NCBI RefSeq assembly: GCF_963576615.1 | Contig: NC_088711.1 | Coordinates: forward strand, 744,001-808,000 | DNA length: 64,000 nt | Reading direction: 5' to 3' | From: Watersipora subatra | Lineage: Eukaryota > Bryozoa > Gymnolaemata > Cheilostomatida > Watersiporidae | Shown here: one piece after another, positions 15,001-30,000 of the stretch | Layout: each line of letters begins with the position of its first letter | How positions within the stretch are numbered: position 1 is the first letter of the stretch | Translations under genes and position numbers: made by a program | Notes under the pieces: generated by a model | What the model saw: the letters and a program-made list of their open reading frames with translations, nothing else | The model's database searches: none | What the model was told of the DNA's origin: nothing

Positions 15001-18000
15001 CAACTGACATCGCATCGTTTATGAGTGTAAATATCTCAAGTAGCAAAATCACCTGCGCGCGTATCTATAAATTCACTGCAAACCTTCCAAATAATTCTTA
15101 TACAAGAAGACGATGTCATCGTAGGATACTGAATACGATTTGTTTAAAAGTATAGTCATTGCGTACCACATCTCGTCTGCTCCAGTCCTGCAATCATAAG
15201 TCTTGTCACATACGCTCAACCCGTGAATACATTTTCCGTCACCGCAAGGAAACTCATCTTCTCCACACATATTCATCATGTTGTCGATAGGCTCTGACAA
15301 ACATCGCTCTTCCGGTAACTTCATGCACAGCATCACCAGCTGTTCTCGCCCTTCTCCGGAGCAATACTCGTACGTAGCATCTGCAAAATGAACAGGTGAA
15401 AATGACTAGCTAGAAATTTTTGAGACAACGAAATATATTTTCGAAACAGTCATTACAAGAGGGCAAGATAGAAGCGTACTTAGACATGTATTTCTACAGA
15501 GCTGTAACTCGAATCCCATCAGACATCTTGGGAACATCATGTTGCAGACACCCCATTTAGCCGTTAACTCATCTATAGTACAATTAGCCAGCGCCTTCTG
15601 AATGGTCGTCGAGAAGTTCAAATAGTCTTCTTCCGTCTCCAATTCAAAGATCTTATTTGGATAGGTGGTGTATGGAACGATATCTTTACATTCCTCGGGC
15701 GCAGGAGAACACTTTTCATCACTTCAAAACAAACAGAAAAATCATATCGAAATGGTTGAGCTCATGCTTGTAACTTCACAGAAGTTAGTACAGAAAGCTA
15801 TGAACAGTTACAGGTAATGCGTAAATGTGAAAACACACCCATGTGAAAACCGCATTAAATAAACCTAGTCAAGTTCTGTCCATGAAGCAGGAGACAATAA
15901 ACTCGTATAAGACCATAAAGTACTCAAAAATCCGGCATATGGTTTCTACATATTACAGTGAACGCAGAACATCGAAAATACAACTGACATCGCATCGTTT
16001 ATGAGTGTAAATATCTCAAGTAGCAAAATCACCTGCGCGCGTATCTATAAATTCACTGCAAACCTTCCAAACAATTCTTATACATGAAGACGATGTCGTC
16101 GTAGGATAATGAATACGATTTGTTTAAAAATATAATCATTGCGTACCACATCTCGTCTGCTCCAGTCCTGCAATCATAAGTCTTGTCACATACGCTCAAC
16201 GAGTGAATACATTTTCCGTCACCGCAAGGAAACTCATCTTCTCCACACATATTCATCATGTTGTCGATAGGCTCTGACAAACATCGATCTTCCGGTAACT
16301 TCATGCACAGCATCACCAGCTGTTCTCGCCCTTCTCCGGAGCAATACTCGTACGTAGCATCTGCAAAATGAACAGGTGAAAATGACTAGCTAGAAATTTT
16401 TGAGACAACGAAATGTATTTTCGAAACAGTCATTACAAGAGGGCAAGATAGAAGCGTACTTAGACATGTATTTCTACAGAGCTGTAACTCGAATCCCATC
16501 AGACATCTTGGGAACATCATGTTGCAGACACCCCATTTAGCCGTTAACTCATCTATAGTACAATTAGCCAGCGCCTTCTGAATGGTCGTCGAGAAGTTCA
16601 AATAATCTTCTTCCGTCTCCAATTCAAAGATCTTATTTGGATAGGTGGTGTATGGAACGATATCTTTACATTCCTCGGGCGCAGGAGAACACTTTTCATC
16701 ACTTCAAAACAAACAGAAAAATCATATCGAAATGGTTGAGCTCATGCTTGTAACTTCACAGAAGTTAGTACAGAAAGCTATGAACAGTTACAGGTAATGC
16801 GTAAATGTGAAAACACACCCATGTGAAAACCGCATTAAATAAACCTAGTCAAGTTCTGTCCATGAAGCAGGAGACAATAAACTCGTATAAGACCATAAAG
16901 TACTCAAAAATCCGGCTTTTGGTTTCTACATATTACAGTGAACGCAGAACATCGAAAATACAACTGACATCGCATCGTTTATGAGTGTAAATATCTCAAG
17001 TAACAAAATCACCTGCGCGCGTATCTATAAATTCACTGCAAACCTTCCAAATAATTCTTATACAAGAAGACGATGTCATCGTAGGATACTGAATACGATT
17101 TGTTTAAAAGTATAGTCATTGCGTACCACATCTCGTCTGCTCCAGTCCTGCAATCATAAGTCTTGTCACATACGCTCAGCCCGTGAATACATTTTCCGTC
17201 ACCGCAAGGAAACTCATCTTCTCCACACATATTCATCATGTTGTCGATAGGCTCTGACAAACATCGCTCTTCCGGTAACTTCATGCACAGCATCACCAGC
17301 TGTTCTCGCCCTTCTCCGGAGCAATACTCGTACGTAGCATCTGCAAAATGAACAGGTGAAAATGACTAGCTAGAAATTTTTGAGACAACGAAATATATTT
17401 TCGAAACAGTCATTACAAGAGGGCAAGATAGAAGCGTACTTAGACATGTATTTCTACAGAGCTGTAACTCGAATCCCATCAGACATCTTGGGAACATCAT
17501 GTTGCAGACACCCCATTTAGCCGTTAACTCATCTATAGTACAATTAGCCAGCGCCTTCTGAATGGTCGTCGAGAAGTTCAAATAGTCTTCTTCCGTCTCC
17601 AATTCAAAGATCTTATTTGGATAGGTGGTGTATGGAACGATATCTTTACATTCCTCGGGCGCAGGAGAACACTTTTCATCACTTCAAAACAAACAGAAAA
17701 ATCATATCGAAATGGTTGAGCTCATGCTTGTAACTTCACAGAAGTTAGTACAGAAAGCTATGAACAGTTACAGGTAATGCGTAAATGTGAAAACACACCC
17801 ATGTGAAAACCGCATTAAATAAACCTAGTCAAGTTCTGTCCATGAAGCAGGAGACAATAAACTCGTATAAGACCATAAAGTACTCAAAAATCCGGCATAT
17901 GGTTTCTACATATTACAGTGAACGCAGAACATCGAAAATACAACTGACATCGCATCGTTTATGAGTGTAAATATCTCAAGTAGCAAAATCACCTGCGCGC

Positions 18001-21000
18001 GTATCTATAAATTCACTGCAAACCTTCCAAACAATTCTTATACATGAAGACGATGTCGTCGTAGGATAATGAATACGATTTGTTTAAAAATATAATCATT
18101 GCGTACCACATCTCGTCTGCTCCAGTCCTGCAATCATAAGTCTTGTCACATACGCTCAACCCGTGAATACATTTTCCGTCACCGCAAGGAAACTCATCTT
18201 CTCCACACATATTCATCATGTTGTCGATAGGCTCTGACAAACATCGATCTTCCGGTAACTTCATGCACAGCATCACCAGCTGTTCTCGCCCTTCTCCGGA
18301 GCAATACTCGTACGTAGCATCTGCAAAATGAACAGGTGAAAATGACTAGCTAGAAATTTTTGAGACAACGAAATGTATTTTCGAAACAGTCATTACAAGA
18401 GGGCAAGATAGAAGCGTACTTAGACATGTATTTCTACAGAGCTGTAACTCGAATCCCATCAGACATCTTGGGAACATCATGTTGCAGACACCCCATTTAG
18501 CCGTTAACTCATCTATAGTACAATTAGCCAGCGCCTTCTGAATGGTCGTCGAGAAGTTCAAATAATCTTCTTCCGTCTCCAATTCAAAGATCTTATTTGG
18601 ATAGGTGGTGTATGGAACGATATCTTTACATTCCTCGGGCGCAGGAGAACACTTTTCATCACTTCAAAACAAACAGAAAAATCATATCGAAATGGTTGAG
18701 CTCATGCTTGTAACTTCACAGAAGTTAGTACAGAAAGCTATGAACAGTTACAGGTAATGCGTAAATGTGAAAACACACCCATGTGAAAACCGCATTAAAT
18801 AAACCTAGTCAAGTTCTGTCCATGAAGCAGGAGACAATAAACTCGTATAAGACCATAAAGTACTCAAAAATCCGGCTTTTGGTTTCTACATATTACAGTG
18901 AACGCAGAACATCGAAAATACAACTGACATCGCATCGTTTATGAGTGTAAATATCTCAAGTAACAAAATCACCTGCGCGCGTATCTATAAATTCACTGCA
19001 AACCTTCCAAATAATTCTTATACAAGAAGACGATGTCATCGTAGGATACTGAATACGATTTGTTTAAAAGTATAGTCATTGCGTACCACATCTCGTCTGC
19101 TCCAGTCCTGCAATCATAAGTCTTGTCACATACGCTCAGCCCGTGAATACATTTTCCGTCACCGCAAGGAAACTCATCTTCTCCACACATATTCATCATG
19201 TTGTCGATAGGCTCTGACAAACATCGCTCTTCCGGTAACTTCATGCACAGCATCACCAGCTGTTCTCGCCCTTCTCCGGAGCAATACTCGTACGTAGCAT
19301 CTGCAAAATGAACAGGTGAAAATGACTAGCTAGAAATTTTTGAGACAACGAAATATATTTTCGAAACAGTCATTACAAGAGGGCAAGATAGAAGCGTACT
19401 TAGACATGTATTTCTACAGAGCTGTAACTCGAATCCCATCAGACATCTTGGGAACATCATGTTGCAGACACCCCATTTAGCCGTTAACTCATCTATAGTA
19501 CAATTAGCCAGCGCCTTCTGAATGGTCGTCGAGAAGTTCAAATAGTCTTCTTCCGTCTCCAATTCAAAGATCTTATTTGGATAGGTGGTGTATGGAACGA
19601 TATCTTTACATTCCTCGGGCGCAGGAGAACACTTTTCATCACTTCAAAACAAACAGAAAAATCATATCGAAATGGTTGAGCTCATGCTTGTAACTTCACA
19701 GAAGTTAGTACAGAAAGCTATGAACAGTTACAGGTAATGCGTAAATGTGAAAACACACCCATGTGAAAACCGCATTAAATAAACCTAGTCAAGTTCTGTC
19801 CATGAAGCAGGAGACAATAAACTCGTATAAGACCATAAAGTACTCAAAAATCCGGCATATGGTTTCTACATATTACAGTGAACGCAGAACATCGAAAATA
19901 CAACTGACATCGCATCGTTTATGAGTGTAAATATCTCAAGTAGCAAAATCACCTGCGCGCGTATCTATAAATTCACTGCAAACCTTCCAAACAATTCTTA
20001 TACATGAAGACGATGTCGTCGTAGGATAATGAATACGATTTGTTTAAAAATATAATCATTGCGTACCACATCTCGTCTGCTCCAGTCCTGCAATCATAAG
20101 TCTTGTCACATACGCTCAACCCGTGAATACATTTTCCGTCACCGCAAGGAAACTCATCTTCTCCACACATATTCATCATGTTGTCGATAGGCTCTGACAA
20201 ACATCGATCTTCCGGTAACTTCATGCACAGCATCACCAGCTGTTCTCGCCCTTCTCCGGAGCAATACTCGTACGTAGCATCTGCAAAATGAACAGGTGAA
20301 AATGACTAGCTAGAAATTTTTGAGACAACGAAATGTATTTTCGAAACAGTCATTACAAGAGGGCAAGATAGAAGCGTACTTAGACATGTATTTCTACAGA
20401 GCTGTAACTCGAATCCCATCAGACATCTTGGGAACATCATGTTGCAGACACCCCATTTAGCCGTTAACTCATCTATAGTACAATTAGCCAGCGCCTTCTG
20501 AATGGTCGTCGAGAAGTTCAAATAATCTTCTTCCGTCTCCAATTCAAAGATCTTATTTGGATAGGTGGTGTATGGAACGATATCTTTACATTCCTCGGGC
20601 GCAGGAGAACACTTTTCATCACTTCAAAACAAACAGAAAAATCATATCGAAATGGTTGAGCTCATGCTTGTAACTTCACAGAAGTTAGTACAGAAAGCTA
20701 TGAACAGTTACAGGTAATGCGTAAATGTGAAAACACACCCATGTGAAAACCGCATTAAATAAACCTAGTCAAGTTCTGTCCATGAAGCAGGAGACAATAA
20801 ACTCGTATAAGACCATAAAGTACTCAAAAATCCGGCATATGGTTTCTACATATTACAGTGAACGCAGAACATCGAAAATACAACTGACATCGCATCGTTT
20901 ATGAGTGTAAATATCTCAAGTAGCAAAATCACCTGCGCGCGTATCTATAATTTCACTGCAAACCTTCCAAATAATTCTTATACAAGAAGACGATGTCATC

Positions 21001-24000
21001 GTAGGATACTGAATACGATTTGTTTAAAAGTATAATCATTGCGTACCACATCTCGTCTGCTCCAGTCCTGCAATCATAAGTCTTGTCACATACGCTCAGC
21101 CCGTGAATACATTTTCCGTCACCGCAAGGAAACTCATCTTCTCCACACATATTCATCATGTTGTCGATAGGCTCTGACAAACATCGCTCTTCCGGTAACT
21201 TCATGCACAGCATCACCAGCTGTTCTCGCCCTTCTCCGGAGCAATACTCGTACGTAGCATCTGCAAAATGAACAGGTGAAAATGACTAGCTAAAAATTTT
21301 TGAGACAACGAAATGTATTTTCGAAACAGTCATTACAAGAGGGCAAGATAGAAGCGTACTTAGACATGTATTTCTACAGAGCTGTAACTCGAATCCCATC
21401 AGACATCTTGGGAACATCATGTTGCAGACACCCCATTTAGCCGTTAACTCATCTATAGTACAATTAGCCAGCGCCTTCTGAATGGTCGTCGAGAAGTTCA
21501 AATAGTCTTCTTCCGTCTCCAATTCAAAGATCTTATTTGGATAGGTGGTGTATGGAACGATATCTTTACATTCCTCGGGCGCAGGAGAACACTTTTCATC
21601 ACTTCAAAACAAACAGAAAAATCATATCGAAATGGTTGAGCTCATGCTTGTAACTTCACAGAAGTTAGTACAGAAAGCTATGAACAGTTACAGGTAATGC
21701 GTAAATGTGAAAACACACCCATGTGAAAACCGCATTAAATAAACCTAGTCAAGTTCTGTCCATGAAGCAGGAGACAATAAACTCGTATAAGACCATAAAG
21801 TACTCAAAAATCCGGCATATGGTTTCTACATATTACAGTGAACGCAGAACATCGAAAATACAACTGACATCGCATCGTTTATGAGTGTAAATATCTCAAG
21901 TAGCAAAATCACCTGCGCGCGTATCTATAAATTCACTGCAAACCTTCCAAATAATTCTTATACAAGAAGATGATGTCATCGTAGGATACTGAATACGATT
22001 TGTTTAAAAGTATAGTCATTGCGTACCACATCTCGTCTGCTCCAGTCCTGCAATCATAAGTCTTGTCACATACGCTCAACCCGTGAATACATTTTCCGTC
22101 ACCGCAAGGAAACTCATCTTCTCCACACATATTCATCATGTTGTCGATAGGCTCTGACAAACATCGCTCTTCCGGTAACTTCATGCACAGCATCACCAGC
22201 TGTTCTCGCCCTTCTCCGGAGCAATACTCGTACGTAGCATCTGCAAAATGAACAGGTGAAAATGACTAGCTAGAAATTTTTGAGACAACGAAATGTATTT
22301 TCGAAACAGTCATTACAAGAGGGCAAGATAGAAGCGTACTTAGACATGTATTTCTACAGAGCTGTAACTCGAATCCCATCAGACATCTTGGGAACATCAT
22401 GTTGCAGACACCCCATTTAGCCGTTAACTCATCTATAGTACAATTAGCCAGCGCCTTCTGAATGGTCGTCGAGAAGTTCAAATAGTCTTCTTCCGTCTCC
22501 AATTCAAAGATCTTATTTGGATAGGTGGTGTATGGAACGATATCTTTACATTCCTCGGGCGCAGGAGAACACTTTTCAGCACTTCAAAACAAACAGAAAA
22601 ATCATATCGAAATGGTTGAGCTCATGCTTGTAACTTCACAGAAGTTAGTACAGAAAGCTATGAACAGTTGCAGGTAATGCGTAAATGTGAAAACACACCC
22701 ATGTGAAAACCGCATTAAATAAACCTAGTCAAGTTCTGTCCATGAAGCAGGAGACAATAAACTCGTATAAGACCATAAAGTACTCAAAAATCCGGCTTTT
22801 GGTTTCTACATATTACAGTGAACGCAGAACATCGAAAATACAACTGACATCGCATCGTTTATGAGTGTAAATATCTCAAGTAGCAAAATCACCTGCGCAC
22901 GTATCTATAAATTCACTGCAAACCTTCCAAATAATTCTTATACAAGAAGACGATGTCATCGTAGGATACTGAATACGATTTGTTTAAAAGTATAGTCATT
23001 GCGTACCACATCTCGTCTGCTCCAGTCCTGCAATCATAAGTCTTGTCACATACGCTCAGCCCGTGAATACATTTTCCGTCACCGCAAGGAAACTCATCTT
23101 CTCCACACATATTCATCATGTTGTCGATAGGCTCTGACAAACATCGCTCTTCCGGTAACTTCATGCACAGCATCACCAGCTGTTCTCGCCCTTCTCCGGA
23201 GCAATACTCGTACGTAGCATCTGCAAAATGAACAGGTGAAAATGACTAGCTAGAAATTTTTGAGACAACGAAATATATTTTCGAAACAGTCATTACAAGA
23301 GGGCAAGATAGAAGCGTACTTAGACATGTATTTCTACAGAGCTGTAACTCGAATCCCATCAGACATCTTGGGAACATCATGTTGCAGACACCCCATTTAG
23401 CCGTTAACTCATCTATAGTACAATTAGCCAGCGCCTTCTGAATGGTCGTCGAGAAGTTCAAATAGTCTTCTTCCGTCTCCAATTCAAAGATCTTATTTGG
23501 ATAGGTGGTGTATGGAACGATATCTTTACATTCCTCGGGCGCAGGAGAACACTTTTCATCACTTCAAAACAAACAGAAAAATCATATCGAAATGGTTGAG
23601 CTCATGCTTGTAACTTCACAGAAGTTAGTACAGAAAGCTATGAACAGTTACAGGTAGTGCGTATATGTGAAAACACACCCATGTGAAAACCGCATTAAAT
23701 AAACCTAGTCAAGTTCTGTCCATGGAGCAGAAGACAAAAAACTCGTATAAGACCATAAAGTACTCAAAAATCCGGCATATGGTTTCTACATATTACAGTG
23801 AACGCAGAACATCGAAAATACAACTGACATCGCATCGTTTATGAGTGTAAAAATCTCAAGTAGCAAAATCACCTGCGCGCGTATCTATAAATTCACTGCA
23901 AACCTTCCAAACAATTCTTATACATGAAGACGATGTCGTCGTAGGATAATGAATACGATTTGTTTAAAAATATAATCATTGCGTACCACATCTCGTCTGC

Positions 24001-27000
24001 TCCAGTCCTGCAATCATAAGTCTTGTCACATACGCTCAACCCGTGAATACATTTTCCGTCACCGCAAGGAAACTCATCTTCTCCACACATATTCATCATG
24101 TTGTCGATAGGCTCTGACAAACATCGATCTTCCGGTAACTTCATGCACAGCATCACCAGCTGTTCTCGCCCTTCTCCGGAGCAATACTCGTACGTAGCAT
24201 CTGCAAAATGAACAGGTGAAAATGACTAGCTAGAAATTTTTGAGACAACGAAATGTATTTTCGAAACAGTCATTACAAGAGGGCAAGATAGAAGCGTACT
24301 TAGACATGTATTTCTACAGAGCTGTAACTCGAATCCCATCAGACATCTTGGGAACATCATGTTGCAGACACCCCATTTAGCCGTTAACTCATCTATAGTA
24401 CAATTAGCCAGCGCCTTCTGAATGGTCGTCGAGAAGTTCAAATAGTCTTCTTCCGTCTCCAATTCAAAGATCTTATTTGGATAGGTGGTGTATGGAACGA
24501 TATCTTTACATTCCTCGGGCGCAGGAGAACACTTTTCATCACTTCAGAACAAACAGAAAAATCATATCGAAATGGTTGAGCTCATGCTTGTAACTTCACA
24601 GAAGTTAGTACAGAAAGCTATGAACAGTTACAGGTAATGCGTAAATGTGAAAACACACCCATGTGAAAACCGCATTAAATAAACCTAGTCAAGTTCTGTC
24701 TATGGAGCAGAAGACAACAAACTCGTATAAGACCATAAAGGACTCAAAAATCCGGCATATGGTTTCTACATATTACAGTGAACGCAGAACATTGAAAATA
24801 CAACTGACATCGCATCGTTTATGAGTGTAAATATCTCAAGTAGCAAAATCACCTGCGCGCGTATCTATAAATTCACTGCAAACCTTCCAAATAATTCTTA
24901 TACAAGAAGACGATGTCATCGTAGGATACTGAATACGATTTGTTTAAAAGTATAGTCATTGCGTACCACATCTCGTCTGCTCCAGTCCTGCAATCATAAG
25001 TCTTGTCACATACGCTCAGCCCGTGAATACATTTTCCGTCACCGCAAGGAAACTCATCTTCTCCACACATATTCATCATGTTGTCGATAGGCTCTGACAA
25101 ACATCGCTCTTCCGGTAACTTCATGCACAGCATCACCAGCTGTTCTCGCCCTTCTCCGGAGCAATACTCGTACGTAGCATCTGCAAAATGAACAGGTGAA
25201 AATGACTAGCTAGAAATTTTTGAGACATCGAAATGTATTTTCGAAACAGTCATTACAAGAGGGCAAGATAGAAGCGTACTTAGACATGTATTTCTACAGA
25301 GCTGTAACTCGAATCCCATCAGACATCTTGGGAACATCATGTTGCAGACACCCCATTTAGCCGTCAACTCATTTATAGTACAATTAGCCAGCGCCTTCTG
25401 AATGGTCGTCGAGAAGTTCAAATAGTCTTCTTCCGTCTCCAATTCAAAGATCTTATTTGGATAGGTGGTGTATGGAACGATATCTTTACATTCCTCAGGC
25501 GCAGGAGAACACTTTTCATCACTTCAAAACAAACAGAAAAATCATATCGAAATGGTTGAGCTCATGCTTGTAACTTCACAGAAGTTAGTACAGAAAGCTA
25601 TGAACAGTTACAGGTAATGCGTAAATGTGAAAACACACCCATGTGAAAACTGCATTAAATAAACCTAGTCAAGTTCTGTCCATGAAGCAGGAGACAATAA
25701 ACTCGTATAAGACCATAATGTACTCAGAAATCCGGCTTTTGGTTTCTACATATTACAGTGAACGCAGAACATCGAAAATACAACTGACATCGCATCGTTT
25801 ATGAGTGTAAATATCTCAAGTAGCAAAATCACCTGCGCGCGTATCTATAAATTCACTGCAAACCTTCCAAATAATTCTTATACAAGAAGACGATGTCATC
25901 GTAGGATACTGAATACGATTTGTTTAAAAGTATAGTCATTGCGTACCACATCTCGTCTGCTCCAGTCCTGCAATCATAAGTCTTGTCACATACGCTCAGC
26001 CCGTGAATACATTTTCCGTCACCGCAAGGAAACTCATCTTCTCCACACATATTCATCATGTTGTCGATAGGCTCTGACAAACATCGCTCTTCCGGTAACT
26101 TCATGCACAGCATCACCAGCTGTTCTCGCCCTTCTCCGGAGCAATACTCGTACGTAGCATCTGCAAAATGAACAGGTGAAAATGACTAGCTAGAAATTTT
26201 TGAGACAACGAAATATATTTTCGAAACAGTCATTACAAGAGGGCAAGATAGAAGCGTACTTAGACATGTATTTCTACAGAGCTGTAACTCGAATCCCATC
26301 AGACATCTTGGGAACATCATGTTGCAGACATCCCATTTAGCCGTTAACTCATCTATAGTACAATTAGCCAGCGCCTTCTGAATGGTCGTCGAGAAGTTCA
26401 AATAATCTTCTTCCGTCTCCAATTCAAAGATCTTATTTGGATAGGTGGTGTATGGAACGATATCTTTACATTCCTCGGGCGCAGGAGAACACTTTTCATC
26501 ACTTCAAAACAAACAGAAAAATCATATCGAAATGGTTGAGCTCATGCTTGTAACTTCACAGAAGTTAGTACAGAAAGCTATGAACAGTTACAGGTAATGC
26601 GTAAATGTGAAAACACACCCATGTGAAAACCGCATTAAATAAACCTAGTCAAGTTCTGTCCATGAAGCAGGAGACAATAAACTCGTATAAGACCATAAAG
26701 TACTCAAAAATCCGGCTTTTGGTTTCTACATATTACAGTGAACGCAGAACATCGAAAATACAACTGACATCGCATCGTTTATGAGTGTAAATATCTCAAG
26801 TAGCAAAATCACCTGCGCGCGTATCTATAAATTCACTGCAAACCTTCCAAATAATTCTTATACAAGAAGACGATGTCATCGTAGGATACTGAATACGATT
26901 TGTTTAAAAGTATAGTCATTGCGTACCACATCTCGTCTGCTCCAGTCCTGCAATCATAAGTCTTGTCACATACGCTCAACCCGTGAATACATTTTCCGTC

Positions 27001-30000
27001 ACCGCAAGGAAACTCATCTTCTCCACACATATTCATCATGTTGTCGATAGGCTCTGACAAACATCGCTCTTCCGGTAACTTCATGCACAGCATCACCAGC
27101 TGTTCTCGCCCTTCTCCGGAGCAATACTCGTACGTAGCATCTGCAAAATGAACAGGTGAAAATGACTAGCTAGAAATTTTTGAGACAACGAAATATATTT
27201 TCGAAACAGTCATTACAAGAGGGCAAGATAGAAGCGTACTTAGACATGTATTTCTACAGAGCTGTAACTCGAATCCCATCAGACATCTTGGGAACATCAT
27301 GTTGCAGACACCCCATTTAGCCGTTAACTCATCTATAGTACAATTAGCCAGCGCCTTCTGAATGGTCGTCGAGAAGTTCAAATAGTCTTCTTCCGTCTCC
27401 AATTCAAAGATCTTATTTGGATAGGTGGTGTATGGAACGATATCTTTACATTCCTCGGGCGCAGGAGAACACTTTTCATCACTTCAAAACAAACAGAAAA
27501 ATCATATCGAAATGGTTGAGCTCATGCTTGTAACTTCACAGAAGTTAGTACAGAAAGCTATGAACAGTTACAGGTAATGCGTAAATGTGAAAACACACCC
27601 ATGTGAAAACCGCATTAAATAAACCTAGTCAAGTTCTGTCCATGAAGCAGGAGACAATAAACTCGTATAAGACCATAAAGTACTCAAAAATCCGGCATAT
27701 GGTTTCTACATATTACAGTGAACGCAGAACATCGAAAATACAACTGACATCGCATCGTTTATGAGTGTAAATATCTCAAGTAGCAAAATCACCTGCGCGC
27801 GTATCTATAAATTCACTGCAAACCTTCCAAACAATTCTTATACATGAAGACGATGTCGTCGTAGGATAATGAATACGATTTGTTTAAAAATATAATCATT
27901 GCGTACCACATCTCGTCTGCTCCAGTCCTGCAATCATAAGTCTTGTCACATACGCTCAACGAGTGAATACATTTTCCGTCACCGCAAGGAAACTCATCTT
28001 CTCCACACATATTCATCATGTTGTCGATAGGCTCTGACAAACATCGATCTTCCGGTAACTTCATGCACAGCATCACCAGCTGTTCTCGCCCTTCTCCGGA
28101 GCAATACTCGTACGTAGCATCTGCAAAATGAACAGGTGAAAATGACTAGCTAGAAATTTTTGAGACAACGAAATGTATTTTCGAAACAGTCATTACAAGA
28201 GGGCAAGATAGAAGCGTACTTAGACATGTATTTCTACAGAGCTGTAACTCGAATCCCATCAGACATCTTGGGAACATCATGTTGCAGACACCCCATTTAG
28301 CCGTTAACTCATCTATAGTACAATTAGCCAGCGCCTTCTGAATGGTCGTCGAGAAGTTCAAATAATCTTCTTCCGTCTCCAATTCAAAGATCTTATTTGG
28401 ATAGGTGGTGTATGGAACGATATCTTTACATTCCTCGGGCGCAGGAGAACACTTTTCATCACTTCAAAACAAACAGAAAAATCATATCGAAATGGTTGAG
28501 CTCATGCTTGTAACTTCACAGAAGTTAGTACAGAAAGCTATGAACAGTTACAGGTAATGCGTAAATGTGAAAACACACCCATGTGAAAACCGCATTAAAT
28601 AAACCTAGTCAAGTTCTGTCCATGAAGCAGGAGACAATAAACTCGTATAAGACCATAAAGTACTCAAAAATCCGGCTTTTGGTTTCTACATATTACAGTG
28701 AACGCAGAACATCGAAAATACAACTGACATCGCATCGTTTATGAGTGTAAATATCTCAAGTAACAAAATCACCTGCGCGCGTATCTATAAATTCACTGCA
28801 AACCTTCCAAATAATTCTTATACAAGAAGACGATGTCATCGTAGGATACTGAATACGATTTGTTTAAAAGTATAGTCATTGCGTACCACATCTCGTCTGC
28901 TCCAGTCCTGCAATCATAAGTCTTGTCACATACGCTCAGCCCGTGAATACATTTTCCGTCACCGCAAGGAAACTCATCTTCTCCACACATATTCATCATG
29001 TTGTCGATAGGCTCTGACAAACATCGCTCTTCCGGTAACTTCATGCACAGCATCACCAGCTGTTCTCGCCCTTCTCCGGAGCAATACTCGTACGTAGCAT
29101 CTGCAAAATGAACAGGTGAAAATGACTAGCTAGAAATTTTTGAGACAACGAAATATATTTTCGAAACAGTCATTACAAGAGGGCAAGATAGAAGCGTACT
29201 TAGACATGTATTTCTACAGAGCTGTAACTCGAATCCCATCAGACATCTTGGGAACATCATGTTGCAGACACCCCATTTAGCCGTTAACTCATCTATAGTA
29301 CAATTAGCCAGCGCCTTCTGAATGGTCGTCGAGAAGTTCAAATAGTCTTCTTCCGTCTCCAATTCAAAGATCTTATTTGGATAGGTGGTGTATGGAACGA
29401 TATCTTTACATTCCTCGGGCGCAGGAGAACACTTTTCATCACTTCAAAACAAACAGAAAAATCATATCGAAATGGTTGAGCTCATGCTTGTAACTTCACA
29501 GAAGTTAGTACAGAAAGCTATGAACAGTTACAGGTAATGCGTAAATGTGAAAACACACCCATGTGAAAACCGCATTAAATAAACCTAGTCAAGTTCTGTC
29601 CATGAAGCAGGAGACAATAAACTCGTATAAGACCATAAAGTACTCAAAAATCCGGCATATGGTTTCTACATATTACAGTGAACGCAGAACATCGAAAATA
29701 CAACTGACATCGCATCGTTTATGAGTGTAAATATCTCAAGTAGCAAAATCACCTGCGCGCGTATCTATAAATTCACTGCAAACCTTCCAAACAATTCTTA
29801 TACATGAAGACGATGTCGTCGTAGGATAATGAATACGATTTGTTTAAAAATATAATCATTGCGTACCACATCTCGTCTGCTCCAGTCCTGCAATCATAAG
29901 TCTTGTCACATACGCTCAACCCGTGAATACATTTTCCGTCACCGCAAGGAAACTCATCTTCTCCACACATATTCATCATGTTGTCGATAGGCTCTGACAA